A stretch of DNA of 64,000 nucleotides, from NCBI GenBank assembly GCA_002917075.1, contig NTMA01000025.1, positions 310,001 to 374,000 on the forward strand, given 5' to 3'. Made by a program: the position numbers and the translations under genes. The notes below the pieces were generated by a model. That model was not told the origin of the DNA. It searched no databases and saw only the letters and a program-made list of their open reading frames with translations. The DNA comes from Hawksworthiomyces lignivorus. Taxonomy: Eukaryota; Ascomycota; Sordariomycetes; Ophiostomatales; Ophiostomataceae. Positions 1 through 12,935 of this stretch are shown here, in pieces (the stretch's first letter is position 1; every line of letters begins with the position of its first letter).

Positions 1-3000
1 CCATGAGGATTTCGGCTCGGATGAGTCTCTGCCGCTGACCTGGCTTGGCCATCTTGATGTATGCTGTGCCGAGGTCCGAAATATTGAACCGCGAGGACCA
101 CTGGCTGTTCACATCCTGATAACACAAGCAGAGCTGCTTCGACGGGCTCTTCTGGAGGAAGTGCAGCGGTTGCAGGGCACCTGGCTTGATTTTCGTGACA
201 GTTGACGAGCTTGGTTCGCGAATGTTGAGGCCTTCGTCCAAGTTGTTCTTGATGACGTAGCGCGGAGCGAGTGTGACAACCTTGGTCATCTTGTACTTGC
301 CTTCTCCAGGCTCGACAGTGATACCAATGTGGATCTCCGTATTGCGTGTGCGTGACGACTGCAGCACCACCTCTGCCGAACTGCCGATGGCGTCGAAACT
401 CTGGGGCCTGCTCCATTCCGAGTCGCCAACGCGCAGAAGAGCGCGGTTTCGATTGTCGTCGTTGGCATATGAGAACATGAACGGGAGTGATCTAGCAAAA
501 TCAGAACCGCTTTGTGCGCCGGCGGGAATCTGGCCGGCTGCCGATTTGGCGGGCTGCATGAATCCCTTTGATCGCACATCCAGCTCGAGGCCCGTCTGGT
601 TCAGAATCACATATGGACTGTACACCGTTACGCGGAATGCGCCACCTGCGTCTGGGATGCGGTAATAGTGCAGTTGAAGATGCAGGTTCAGGCCGGCATC
701 GTCCTTGCAGACAAGTGTCGTCTCTCTGGAAAAGTCTTCAGACGTGCCCGAGTTGATGATGGCAAAGTCGCTCGGCTTGAACACCGTGTCTTGCATGTCG
801 ACACTTAGCAGGAGAAGATGTGACAGCTCGGTAACGTGAACGGGACTGACGCCGCCCTTCCGCAAGAAATTGGTCCAGTCGCGCTTAGTGTTTTTGTCGT
901 AGATGCGATACTTGAAATCGTAAGGAAGCAAGTTCTCAAGCACCACCGGCGCCGACAGCTTGATTTTCATATACGGGTAGTTCCTGAAAAAGTCGTCAGT
1001 TAGCCAGAATGAACCATTTGTGAAAACCAAAAAAGGGAGAAGAAAGTATGCCCAGCCACTTACTGCACGAGCGGGTTTGCCTTGTCAAAGTTGGCGTTGA
1101 CCTGGAAGAAGAAGGAGTCGCCATGCTCGCCCTTGCAGACCATGGTGCGGGTGGGCCGCTTGAGGAGGTCGCGCCACCACAGCGTCTCGGTGGACCAGTC
1201 GTAGCCGAAGCCGGAGTCGGGCCGCACCACCAGGCTCTTGAGGTAGACAGCGCCGACAGGAGCGGGGCGGGCTTCGCCGGGGGCAATCTTCTCAATCTTG
1301 AGGAGATGGCCCTCACGCGCGTCATAGACGCCAATCTCCACGGGCAGCTGCGTCTCGTTCTCCACGACCAGCGGACTGCGGAAGGTGACGTTCTTGACAT
1401 TGTCGTCACCGAGCTGGACGTCGACCAGCAGCCGGTGCAGCACCTGGTTGCTCTTGGGTCGCAGGCCGTAGATGAACTGGCCCTCGCGGTTGAGGCGGAT
1501 ATTCTTGACGGGGTCGAAGCCGGAGCTCTCGAGCAGCACCTGGACGCTCTGCGACTGTGACTCGACGATCAGGTTCTCGCGCATCTTCTCCCACTGCTCA
1601 AACGACCACGGCGCCTCCTGGCCGTCCTCGAGATTGACGGTGATGCTTTCGTTGGACAGCGTGCTCCTCGAGCTCACGACGATATTGAAGCCGGTGTAGT
1701 TTCGGACGCGATACGGGGCTTCGCTGCCGCGCGGCTTGCCGAGGACGTCTTGAGGCGTCTGCATTAGGAATGCGGCGGACTTGGAAGCGAGGGCAATAGA
1801 GGACGATGTGACCGTGATGTCAAAGGTCTTCTTTGAGGTCACATCGAAGGAGAAGACACCTGTGTCTTTCTCTCGGCCAAAGCCCAAAGATACCTGCCAC
1901 GGCTCAATCAGCGGCTCCCAGGCAGACTTGGCAAAGTTGTAGACATTGGTGTAGAGCTCAATGGATGTGTCTGCCTTGAGATTGCTCGACCAGTCTTCCG
2001 CCGCCACGATAAAATTCTTGACACTGAGATCGAGAATGGGCAGCTCGTGGAGGTCGCCGATCAGGACGACGCGGATGCCATCAATGGAAGCTGAGAGCTC
2101 CTCGTGACATGGCGGCTGCGTGGCAGTAGCCTGCAACGCTGCAGATTCTCCGCCTTGGTGCTGTCTGGTTTCGACGTCTGCTGGGCGAGATTGTGCGGCA
2201 CCGCTCAGTGCTCGGCTGCGCCTGGCTAGCGTAGCAAGAGTGCTATTCTGGGACGATCCAGCGCCGGCTGCATATGTGGATGGGCCACGGCCGCTGGCTG
2301 TGCGTTGTTTGATACCGGACTCACGCAGCTGCTTGGCTTTCTCTTCCGCAGCAGAAAGCTTGTGTTTTTTCGAATCGCTGCTCCCTGACAGCTCGGATGC
2401 GCGGCTGATAATTTGAAGAATGAGCAGAATATCCCGCAGGGACAGACGAAGAACCAGAGGCTCCACTTCTATGTTGAGACTGGTCAGGTTGGGCTTTGAG
2501 CTGTCCATGGACATCTGGATGGAGAAGTCGTCGATGATCCGAAGACGCGAATCTTCAAAACGGTCCATCCGGCACAGGAACATGCCAACCTCCGATACTT
2601 GGAAGGTCAGCGCGTGCTGCTGAGAGAGCAGCACCTGCTTGGTGCCCAGGACGATGGCTTCCGACGAAGAGGTGGTGGGATTGGCAATGAGGATGACTTG
2701 AGCGTCCACAATGTCGACACGGAACGCAAGGTTGGTCTTGGGCGCTTCCCGTGGCTGCTCTAGCTGCATGCTGTCTTCATCGGCAGGACGATCCCACGGA
2801 AGCCGGTTTGCGTCTGCTTCCTCGCTGCTCCGACTCTGCTGCTGCGACACTGATTGGCGGCCAGTAAAGGTGACCTGCATGGAGTCGGCATCTGACTCCT
2901 CTGGCGTCGACTCTGTCGGGCTTGTCAATTCTTCGACCGGGGACGGCGCTTCGTCAACATGCAGACCAGCAGAGATGAACTGCTGGATGGCAAAGATGTA

Positions 3001-6000
3001 ATCTAGCGCGAAGATGACGCGCGGGCTGTCAATGGCCACAATGGCAATGATGCTGCGGTCTTTGCCGCTGGTCATGGTGATGCTCGCCATGAACTGCTGC
3101 ACGTTCTTGTTGGACGAGGACATGATGCGCCGGTACTTGTTTCCCTCGCCTGGGCGGCTATCGTAGATGGTAAAGGAGTCGATGACAAACTCGGCCTCGA
3201 GAGAATCATTGGCCTGCATTCTCAGCTTGAGCTTGCTATCGTCAAGAGAGAAGCGGGAGAGGCTGGCACTGCTGAGATTGCCTACGGGAAGGCCCTCGGG
3301 CGCATTGATCAATTCAAGCCCAATGGTCTTGATCTTAAACACAAGGTCTAGCTTCGTCCAGGTACGCGAATGCGATCCCAGTTCGGGGCCCATATCGATT
3401 ACCGGGCCTTGATCGCTGTTCGACCGTGAACTCAGGCCCGTCCGTGCTCGCTGGAGAGTGCGGTCATCGATATCGTGTTCCACCTCCTCGTCGACGCGCT
3501 GCTGGTCGCCTTCTTCCCCAACAAGGGCGGCCGGGACGGATTTTGAAATCTCGAGCAGAGACTGCATCTGGTACTGTGTGAGGCGCAAATTGAAATCGGT
3601 CATGTGGCCTACGATCTCCGTGTCTGGGCGCTCCAGGCCCGGCTTGTGCTCGGCATGGGTAACTTCGAATGCGAGATCGACATGGTCAATCAGTTCCAGC
3701 TCCTCGGATCTGTCTTCTGGGTAGTGCATCAGAGAGGTCAGGCGGATGTTGCGGATGCCGGCGGACAGCTTCATGGCGATCTCGGAGTCTTTGGAGTCAT
3801 CAAGCGGCGAAAAGCTGTTTTGGGCATAGATCTCGCCTAGGTAGGCCGTCAAGAGATCGCGCTTTGCACGACCGGGGACCACTACCCGCGGAAAGACGAC
3901 GATGGGGGTGTTGATAACCACGTCGAACTTGATTCGGTTGTTGCTCTGCTGCATCTGCGTCGCTTGGTTGGCGGCCGCCTGGCGGGCGGCATTGTAGATG
4001 GCCTGCATCTTGCCGAACTTGACGAGGAAGCCGATGATTTTGCGGAAGGGCTCTTCCATAAAGTTGACCTTGATGGAGCCAGCACGCAAGAAGATAGACG
4101 AGTCGTAGCCAGGGTACGTCTTGGAATTGGCCGCATCGAACGTCTCGTAGCGGAAGTCGGCCAAATCGTCTCCTTGAATAGTAATGAGCTTGCGCAGGTC
4201 CGAGTCCTCGGAGACGCCTAGATTCACGTCGTCTGTTAGGATCAGGTTTCCAAGGCGTGACGACACGCGCATCGTGCCACCGAGGAGGAACACTCCGACG
4301 TCTGCCTGATTGAATGCGAGCGTGGCCAGGCGGATGCCGTCGTTGTTCAGAATAAGCCGGATACTCTTGAGGTCGACTTTGACGCGGATGGCACCGCCTC
4401 CCTCGGCGCTTTGATCCAATGCGGTAGGCGACGCAGGCGAGCCATTCTCGTCGTCGTTGGTGCCGTCTGCTCCTGCAATTGCCAGGCTCGTCTTTGAGTT
4501 TTTCCTGTCGTCTGCGTTGCTGATCTTGTTGATGTTGTTGTTGTCGTTGGCGCCGCCGCCGGTGAACGTGACAAGAACGAAATCTAGCAGCGTGAGGAGG
4601 GTTTTGCGGGTGACGATCAAGTTGATGGTCGAGATGGCGACATTGACGTTTGTTTCAACGCCCTCGTAGACGGGCATGAACTCGGGCGACTCTTTTCTAA
4701 CGCGGACGAACTTAACGTGCACTAGGGCACGACGCTGCTCGCGGTCCTCGACATCGCCAGAGGAGACGATCGACTTGAATTCCGCGGGCGGGTTCGAGAC
4801 GAAGTCGTCCACCGTGACCGAGCCGAGGGACACCTCGGCCACCATATCGTATGGCCGCAGGTAGAAATTGAGATCAAAATTCTGGGCCACAAGCTCGACA
4901 AGAAGCGCATCGGGCCGCGAGCTGTCGGGATCACTTCGGTAGAGCGATCCACGCAGCTCATCAACCGCAAAGGTGAACTGGAACACCTTCTGCTGTATCT
5001 TGAGTTGTTCGTTGGTTGTGCCGCCGCTGTGGGCGTCTTGAAAATTGTCATCATCATCGTCGTCGTCATCATCTAGTATAATAGCTGTTTCCTCCGGTAT
5101 GGTCAAAGAAAGCAGCTGGGATGCAGGACGCTGGCTACTCTTCCTGTTCGAGGCGCTCGACGCCGTGCTTGGCAGCCGGGGCCGGCCATTGTTGGTGTTC
5201 GGGTCTTGCTTCTTCTGCGATCCTGTCTCGGTTGGCGCCTCTAATTCATTGTCACCAAATCTTGGAATGGCAACGTCGATGAGTCTCATCAGACTTTTGT
5301 ATTTGGTGTCGGACGCCGCAGCGTGCAGCACGGGCATGTGACCGGACATTTTTACCCGCGTGAGGTTGGGGGCTTTTGGCAGGATGGAGATCTCGACGAC
5401 AAAGTCAACGTTGATCTTCTCGACAATGTGCATGCGCAGTGCGTCGTCCTTGTCGACGAGCTGGGCCTTGGTCTCCTCGATGGAGGGGCCGATCAAAACC
5501 TGGGTGGATGACAGCTTGACGATGAAGCGATCGTACATGAGCGACTCGAGCCGCTGGAAGTCGGCAGCCGTGTAGGCCTTCTTCTCCCTCGACTGGACCT
5601 CCTTCATGGTCTCCTTGTCGACGAGCTTGCTGTTGACGCTGATGTGGCCGGCGTCGAGGATGAGGCACGTCGACCTGCGCGTGGTGATGCTCTGCGGCAC
5701 AATGATCAGCGGGGCCTGGAGGTCGAGCTTGGCGTTGACGGCCTTGTGCTCCTCCAGGGCGAACTCGAGGCCGGCGCGCGTCTGCTCGCGCAGGCCCTCG
5801 ACGGTGGCGCTGGCCGACTCCATGAGGGCGTTGATGGACTCCATGTGGCGCTCAGGCGGCTTGAAGAAGTGCCAGACGCCCACGACAAAGTTGGGGTTCC
5901 ACACAATCTCGAGCGGCTTCAGCTTGGCCGTGACGGCGATATCGCCCTCGCCGTCCAGCGGGTTCTTCTCGACCTGCAGCCAGAAGAATGGATCGTCTTC

Positions 6001-7887
6001 GACGACCGGCACCTGCTCCAGCTCGCTAATGGACAGGCGCTTCTTCTTGCTGCTGCTGGTTCCCGGCGCGTCTTTGACGCGGACAATCTCGGTGAAGAGG
6101 CTCTCGGGCGTCGTGCCGTCGTTGACGCGCAGGCCGCCTAGGCTGATGTCCAGCAGCAGCGAGTCCGGCCGCTGCAGCGCCTTGGCGCGGAACACATCAA
6201 AGTGCAGGCTCAGCAGGTCAGTGGCGCCGTGGCCGTGCGGGTTCTGTTTCAGCGTGAAGCTGCCCGTGCTGAGCGAGGCCTCGATCTGCAGCTTGACGGC
6301 GTCGCGCGGGACGTCGACCTCGTCGGCCAGGGCCTGCTTCTCGTCCCAGTCGATGGCCTCGTACAGCTCCTTGCGCTGCTCCTCGGTCATCTGCGTGTTC
6401 TCCGACTCATCCGCGGGCTGCTCGGCAGGCTTGGTGCCCCAGGCCCAGGCCAGCCATCCCTGCTGCTGCGGCTGCGGCGGCGGCTTGGGCTTCGGGGCCG
6501 CCGCGTTCTCCTTCTTCAGCTGGTTGCGCGCCAGTGACCGCCAGAAGCGCAGGTCTTCGTAGCCGAGCTTCCACTCCAGTCGATCACAGTCCTCGGTCTC
6601 CTCGGGCGTCAGCGGTAAGTTCTGCTTCTTCTTCTTGAACAGCTCAATGTACCGGCAGCGATCATCGCGGCGCTCCCGGAAGTAATCCCAGGTCCAGCGG
6701 CGGTTGCGCTCGTGGATCTTGCTGAGCACGGCGTCGCCGGCGAACTTGAGCCAGGCTCTCGGGTCTTGCTTTGGCCGGACGCCCTTGGGCTGGTACTTCT
6801 TGTATTCCTGGTGGCGGATGAAGTAGTGGAAGAGGTCGACCATCATTAATGCGTCGCGGTACTGATGGTCGTCGAGGACGACGCCGATCTCATCGAAGAT
6901 CAGGTTGGCCTTGAACTGTGGTGCGTGCACGTCGCCCGTCTTGTCCAGCTCGACCTTCGCTTGGCCGCTGACGGGCCGCAGGATGAATTGGTGGTGCAAT
7001 GCTAGCGAGCTCTTCTTCTCGTCAGACGCGCTATCTTCATGTTCGTCTTCGTCTTCATTATTTTTGTCTTCACCATTTTTGTCTTCTTCCAACTCCGTTA
7101 TACGGTTGCCGTCGCCGTCTTCGCCGCCCTCCGCCGTTGCGATCATCTCCTTGAAGCGGCGCAGTATCTCGTCGTGAGAGGCTTCCACGGTGTCGGCGGG
7201 CGCTTCGCGGCCGGTGCCGAGGAGCTGGGTGTCGGTGTTCCAATAGACAGCCAGGGCGCCGAGAGTGACGAGCTTGTGGGTGGAACGGACGGCACCGGTG
7301 ATGAAAGTGGGCAGCCAGCCTTCATCGGTGCTGACGGCGCTGAACTCCTCGAGGGTGACGCCGAGGGCGAAGGGGTGGCCCGGGGCGGAGATGGAGTCCT
7401 CGTAGCGGATGTGGATGTTCTTGACGGAGATCTGCAGGTTGTCGACAATCTTGGTGACGAGGCTCTGGGTGAAGCTCTGGGTCTTCTTCTGCTCCTCCTG
7501 GCTGAGGCCCTCCTGGTTCCGCTCCTTGAGCAGCTCGGCGGACTCGAGCTTTTCAATTTTGAGGCGCTGGCGGCGCCGCTCCTCCTCGTCTTCGTCATAC
7601 GCGGCCTCCTCCTTGGGCGACGCCAGCAGGAAGACATCCTCGATGTAGATCTTGACAGGCGCACCGCCGAGGTTGGACCAGGGGATGGTGAGGGTGAGCT
7701 CGCCGAGGTGGCCTTCGATCACGTTGATGGGCAGCTTGAGCTGGTCGAGCGCCTCCCTGCGGAGCTCGAGATCGCGCAGCTTGACATCGCCCGACCAGAT
7801 GCCGACCTTGAGCTGTGTGGGGTCAAAGTTCTTGACGTACATGCCCAGGAAGCGGTTGAGCAACCCGGCAACAAGACCCTCCAACAT
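1..7887 (-). CDS. vps13: Vps13, intermembrane bridge lipid-transfer protein (N-terminal ~2600 residues; 3' end beyond window)
   Basis: Vps13 is a very long rod-like protein that carries phospholipids between organelles at membrane contacts. The first ~110 residues form the chorein domain that opens the lipid groove (LEGLVAGLLNRFLGMYVKNF, then the GVWSGDV-type stretch read here as GIWSGDVKLRDLELR). Extended-chorein repeats follow. A charged low-complexity insert near residues 950-960 is a run of nine or more Asp encoded by GAT/GAC repeats. The last part in the window is the beta-rich adaptor-binding (VAB) region. One 80-bp intron at 984-1063 (donor GTAAGT, acceptor CAG) joins exon 1064-7887 to exon 1-983, which stays open to the edge. 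Yeast Vps13 is about 3100 residues, so roughly 500 are missing on the left. The start is the first ATG of the conserved N terminus. Long antisense open frames here are shadows of codon bias. Confidence 0.97.
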
Positions 7888-8917
7888 GATGCCGGTTGTT
7901 TATGGGGAAAGAGAGATTGAGTGGGGTAGGTAGGTTGCTCAGGGTGAGGAGGAGGGATTCGAAATTGGGCGAGATCGGGCCCAGGCCGTCATTTGGCAGC
8001 CTCTTCTGTGGGGAGATCTCCTCGTCGTTTTGTTATATAGAATGCTTCGGGCTGTGATGGTGAGGTGCAAGGATATCGCCCGAGTGCGGTAAAAAAAAAA
8101 AGACAGTTGAGTTTGATGGATGCAATTGCGTCCAGCCGAGGCTCCGTCGTCTCAATAAGGCAGCCCTTTGGGGAGGGATATCGAGAGTCTTCGAAGGAAA
8201 GACGACGATTTGATGATTGAAGTTGGGTTTCGTCGTCTTTTGCTCCCAATCTGGTTTCCCTTAGCCAGAAGTGGTGGTTGGAGGAGGTGGCGTGTATAGC
8301 AGCGGGCGGCCTTAGGATGACGCTGCTCTACTAAATTCTCTGTATGCTCCTCCTCTGGGCCTGAAAAAGAGGAATGCGCGACGCCAGGTCGGGTAGCGGC
8401 TGCCCCTTGTGCGTGGACGCGAATGGGGGATAGTGGGGTCGGGTCAGTTTGTGTGGTTCCGAACTCTGGTGCCTAGGCTAGCTGAGGCTAGCAGGCTGGT
8501 CGTGCTTCGGCTCTGCGTACCGATTGTATGGGGCACGCGCATAGAAGGTACATGAACGCTCATTACGTCACACACTGAGTCTGCGGCGTCTTCACCAGCA
8601 AACAAAACAGCAAAACTGACCGTCGATCCTGGCGGCAGAATACAGGCCGTGAAAGACAATACGTCGTGCAAAGACAAAAGGCATGACGGCTATGACGTCT
8701 GCTGGGGATTTCTCGTAGATCTTGAATACTCGCGCATATTCGTACAAACGTGACGAATCCGGTATTTCAATGGGCTGAAATGATGGCATATCTTCCATTG
8801 GAACTGATGCATTTCCCTCCTTGTGTGAATTGACGCTTCTGATCAGATGCGTACAGTTTAAACGCAGCTTCAATGGTTTTATTGGAATGAATACCTCTGC
8901 CGCGTTTTGAAGTTACA
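7888..8917. other. Intergenic region between divergent vps13 and DUF3429 genes
   Basis: About 1 kb shared upstream region for two divergently transcribed genes. It holds a 12-nt A run near 8090-8102 and several CT/GA-rich stretches near vps13. I see no convincing gene or RNA; short open frames have no recognisable protein features. Confidence 0.6.
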
Positions 8918-10491
8918 ATGTTCCGAGTGTCCCAGCCCCTCCTAGCTCCATTCCGAGTTGTTGGGATCTCAGCCGCTCTTGGCATTCCCGGCGTCCGGTC
9001 CAGTGTAGCCTCATTCAAAGCCCGGCCTGTCGGCATATTTTCAGCGGTGAGGGCGTACAAATGCAATCGAGTTTCTCGAAATGTGGCTCAGAAGCAGCTT
9101 GTTTTGCTCCCTCCTGCGTCAGCAGCTTCTGTTTCGCGTCAAGTCTTGGCGGCTTATGGCACGAGCTCGCGGCCGCCGGTTGAGCTCAAGATCGACCGAG
9201 CTCATGAAAGGGAGCTTGGGGAGAGAAAGCTCGAGCCCCGGCCAGACGAAGTGACTTCCGAATCCAGTGTTCGACATGCATTTGAGCCATACGAAGATAC
9301 GCACGAACAGCCACCTGTCTCTGAGACAATTAAAAAGGATGTGGTGAGCATCTCTGCCGTTCAGCGCGCGTGGGCTGCTCTATCAATAGATGCTGCAGAG
9401 AGGAAGAACATTTAAACGGCAAAGATAATACTAAGCTAACACAGGTTGTTTAGAATACGATCAAGGAGGCATTGGATCTCACAGCTGTGCCTAGGGAGTC
9501 GTATTGGGTTGGCTTGGGCGGCACAATCCCGTACTTCATCACGTCCATGTCGACCGTCTACCTCGGTTGGAATATGCGCAACAGCTACACAACATCATCA
9601 TCCGTCTCGAACAGCTTCATGGTCTCGCATGAAACCGCACAGCAGTGGCTGCAGATCATTGAACCCATTCAGCTCGGCTACGGCGCTGTAATTATTTCTT
9701 TCTTGGGTGCCATCCACTGGGTGAGTTAATTGCACCATCCAGACTGAGTTTGTCTTTATTTTTTTTTATTTTTATTTTTTTTAGAGGCGTTCGTGTCTGT
9801 GCAATCTCTTCTGACTTTGGTGTCTCCAAAACCACAGGGCATGGAATACATGGAGAAGACGCCCTCGCCGGCGCGCACCCGCTTCCGCTACACCGTGGGC
9901 GTGCTCGCCCCGGCCGTCGCCTGGCCTACGCTCTATCTCCCCTTCCACTTTGCTCTGACAGGCCAGTTCCTCGCTTTCACGCTGCTGTACTTCGCCGACA
10001 GTCGAGCCGCGTCGCTGGGCTGGGCCCCACCGTGGTACGGGACCTACCGCTTCGTTCTGACCTTTGTCGTCGGCACTGCCATCGTGATCAGCCTCATCTT
10101 CCGCGCCAAAGCCGACGACATCAGTGGCAGCATGAGTGAGCGACTGGCCGAAGGCATGCATCAGCGCGGCCAGAGCGAACAAGCCTATAACCAAAAATGG
10201 GCCAAACTCGAGAACGAAGAGCGAGCAAAGCTGAAGAAGGAGAAGGAAGAGAAGGCGCGCAAGAAGAAAGAAGAAGAGAAGAACGATGGACACCAAGCAG
10301 GTGCTAGAGGCGATGAGAACGGAGAGAATAGCAGTGAGAAAAAGGAAAAGCGTGAAAATGTGGACAGCGGTCAGAACGAGGGCGAAGATGAGAGGGATGC
10401 AGAAAAGACCGAAGAGAAAAAAGACGATGACAACAAGGACAAAGGCGGCAAAAACGACCACACTAACACCAACAAAGATACAAATGAGTAA
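8918..10491 (+). CDS. DUF3429 family multi-pass membrane protein (TMEM69-like, probable mitochondrial inner membrane)
   Basis: Three exons (8918-9343, 9454-9720, 9838-10491) give 448 residues. The N-terminal ~60 residues are rich in Arg/Ser/Ala and nearly free of acidic residues, as in a mitochondrial presequence. Residues ~145-320 hold four or five hydrophobic segments with family hallmarks: VPRESYWVGLGGTIPYF, ISFLGAIHWGMEY, and a final block with FADSRAASLGWAPPWYG before a long hydrophobic helix. The last ~100 residues are a Lys/Glu coiled tail of very low complexity, which may be the least conserved part. Both introns are phase 0; the second has a T-rich tract at 9753-9782. The first donor (GTGAGC at 9344) was chosen because the frame otherwise meets stops. 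The biochemical role of DUF3429 proteins is unknown; human TMEM69 is the named relative. Confidence 0.88.
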
Positions 10492-11497
10492 TGGAAATTG
10501 CTAGCTAGAAAGTCTGCCAAGTCTTATAAGACTGGTTAAGAGACTCCAGGTGGGCAAAATAGGGATAGCAAGGAGGATATCCGGAGAGACTCTGGACGGA
10601 ATTGTGCAAATAGACAGCTAGAAGAAGAGCCAATGGCTCTGTGATGTTCGTCGGTGACATCGGAACCACAATTCATTAGTAGCATTTCGAGGCTATTTTC
10701 ATAATTATTTCGCCAAAATAAATGTGTTGCAGCATTTTGCTGAAAGCACCTTTGCGCAGCCGTGCCATTGACCCGCGAAACTCAATGGCAACTGCGGTTC
10801 TCGAGTTCAGTTAACTCTTCTGATCTCTTATGTTTGTCTTTTACCAACCATTGATTTCCAAAGACTCTCAAAGCAATATTAAAAGAACTCTTTAGATAAT
10901 ACGTTGTATCTTCAAAGAGACCTGATGACATCACACACCCACTCGCACGTATCTTTATCGTTGCTGGTCCCCCTCTTATATATTCTCAAACGTAGGAAAG
11001 TCCTGACAGTCAACCTCGGTGGACAGTTTAGACTGCAGGGCTTGTCGTAGTCGGTAAAAGAAGCACAAGCACGAGTGGCTCCTAGCGGCCACTCCTTAGC
11101 GGCCGCTGTCGTGCCATCGCATCACTTCAGCCGGCAGCGCTCTGCCTTCTATTTGGCACTCGGCAGTCCGTATTGCTGGAAAATCCGGAGTTTGGTTTAC
11201 ATGCGCACTTACATCCGTATCTTGTAACAGAAATCTCACGCAAAATGGGGTCATGTTCCAGAAAAGTTAGACTTGAATTTTTCCGAACACGACGTCTGCC
11301 GTATTTAAGAGCTTTAACCCCGCGACAACTTCATCTTTCTTCTTGTATGAGCCGTACAAATAGCAGCTTGGGCGCAAGTAGAAAATAAAAAGGACCGCTG
11401 ATCGTATTGTAATTCTTTTCTGCCGTAGTCGTAACGTGTAAACAGCTTACTAGAAAATCCAATTGACTCTGCTTTGCCTACGTATATACGATTCACA
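10492..11497. other. Intergenic, no gene seen
   Basis: Downstream of the DUF3429 gene and upstream of the aldo-keto reductase, on the same strand. It contains AT-rich 3' sequence and a NotI-like GC patch near 11080-11110 (repeated GCGGCC), but no open frame with protein character and no RNA gene I can recognise. Confidence 0.6.
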
Positions 11498-12692
11498 ATG
11501 GACTTCGATAAGCTTAAGGAGATGCCCGCGGCTCTCAAGAAGTCCATTGAGGCCACTAAAGTCGAGTACCGGCGCCTCGGAAGCAGCGGCCTGAAGGTGT
11601 CTGTGCCGATCTTCGGGTGCATGAGTTTTGGCGACACAGAGATGCTGCCGTGGGCCCTCGATGAGAAGGATGTGAGTTGCAGGCGGAAAGCAAGAAGACA
11701 GCTCTGGGCAGTTGTTCAAAGGATATATACACGGAGAGAACAAAATAACTGAGCCAAAATTTTCTATGCAGGCCCTCCCCCTCCTCAAGGCCGCCTACGA
11801 CCAGGGCCTCAACACCTGGGACACGGCCAACATGTACTCCAACGGCGCCTCCGAGCGGACAATCGCCAAGGCGCTCAAGACGTATGAGATCCCGCGCCAC
11901 AAGGTGGTCATCCTGACCAAGTGCTACTTCGCCGTGGGTGAGCAGCCCGACGTGCGCCAGCAGTTCTACCCGGGCGCGCTGCAGAAGTCCAAGGACTACC
12001 AGAACGCGGGTGGCCTGTCGCGGGCGGCCATCTTCCGCCAGGTGAACGACTCGCTGGCGCGCCTCGAGACCGACTACATCGACCTGCTGCAGATCCACCG
12101 CTTCGACTACGACACGCCCATCGAGGAGACCATGAAGGCGCTGCACGACCTGGTCGAGAGCGGCAAGGTGCGCTACATCGGCGCCTCGTCCATGTGGGGC
12201 ACGCAGCTTGCGCAGATGCAGTTCGTCGCCGAGAAGAACGGCTGGACCAAGTTTGTCAGCATGCAGAACCAGTACAACCTGCTGTACCGCGAGGAGGAGC
12301 GCGAGATGAACCGCTTCTGCAACGCCACCGGCGTGGGCCTCATCCCCTGGGCCCCGCTGTGCCGCGGCCACCTGGCCCGGCCCCCGACCGTGTACGGCAC
12401 CACCAAGCGCAGCGCGCAGGAGCAGACGCTGCAGCCGGGCCACCACGGCACCAGCGAGCTGGACCAGTCCATCATCCAGCGCGTCTCTGAAGTTGCTGAC
12501 AAGCATAGCTGGCCGATGGCGCACGTCGCCCTGGCCTGGATCAACAAGCGCGTCACGAGCCCTATCATCGGCTTCAGCAGCGTGGCTCGCATCGACGAGG
12601 CCGTGTCAGCATGCGGAAAGGTTCTGACTGAGGAGGAGGAGAAATACTTGGAAGAACTCTACCAACCAAAGCCCATCTCAGGGCATGTCTAG
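11498..12692 (+). CDS. Aldo/keto reductase (fungal AKR, potassium-channel-beta/versiconal-reductase-like)
   Basis: Two exons (11498-11671, 11772-12692) give 364 residues. The protein is an NADPH-dependent (beta/alpha)8 reductase of carbonyl compounds. The catalytic tetrad is visible: Asp and Tyr in [10 protein letters not shown], Lys in VILTKCYF, His in LLQIHRFD. The usual C-terminal NADP-binding block ([12 protein letters not shown]) is present. It resembles the fungal group containing versiconal hemiacetal acetate and norsolorinic acid reductase-like enzymes, but no polyketide genes are nearby, so the substrate is unknown. The ATG at 11498 was chosen because the frame upstream has only a TTG. 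Coding GC is very high in exon 2, which creates long antisense open frames that I do not count as genes. Confidence 0.93.
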
Positions 12693-12935
12693 AAGTTAGA
12701 GACAGATAAAAAAAAATAGAAAATGAAAGCAAAATCCATATTGGATGCTCTGCAAAATAAAAAGTATTTCAAGAAAGAATAAAGCATTGCGCCAATGATA
12801 TTACACGGCGAAGATAAAATTAACAAAAGCAAATCTAATCGCACGCTATGATATGCTATTTTTGTTTAAAAACATAACGAAAAAGATAGAAAAAAGAAGC
12901 AAAATATTCTTCATTCATCACGTCTAGCCCCAGCT

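Noticed and set aside
5606..7920. Long plus-strand open frames (up to ~318 codons) antisense to vps13
   Set aside because: They mirror the strong codon bias of vps13 on the other strand, have low-complexity Leu/Ser/Arg composition and no domain.
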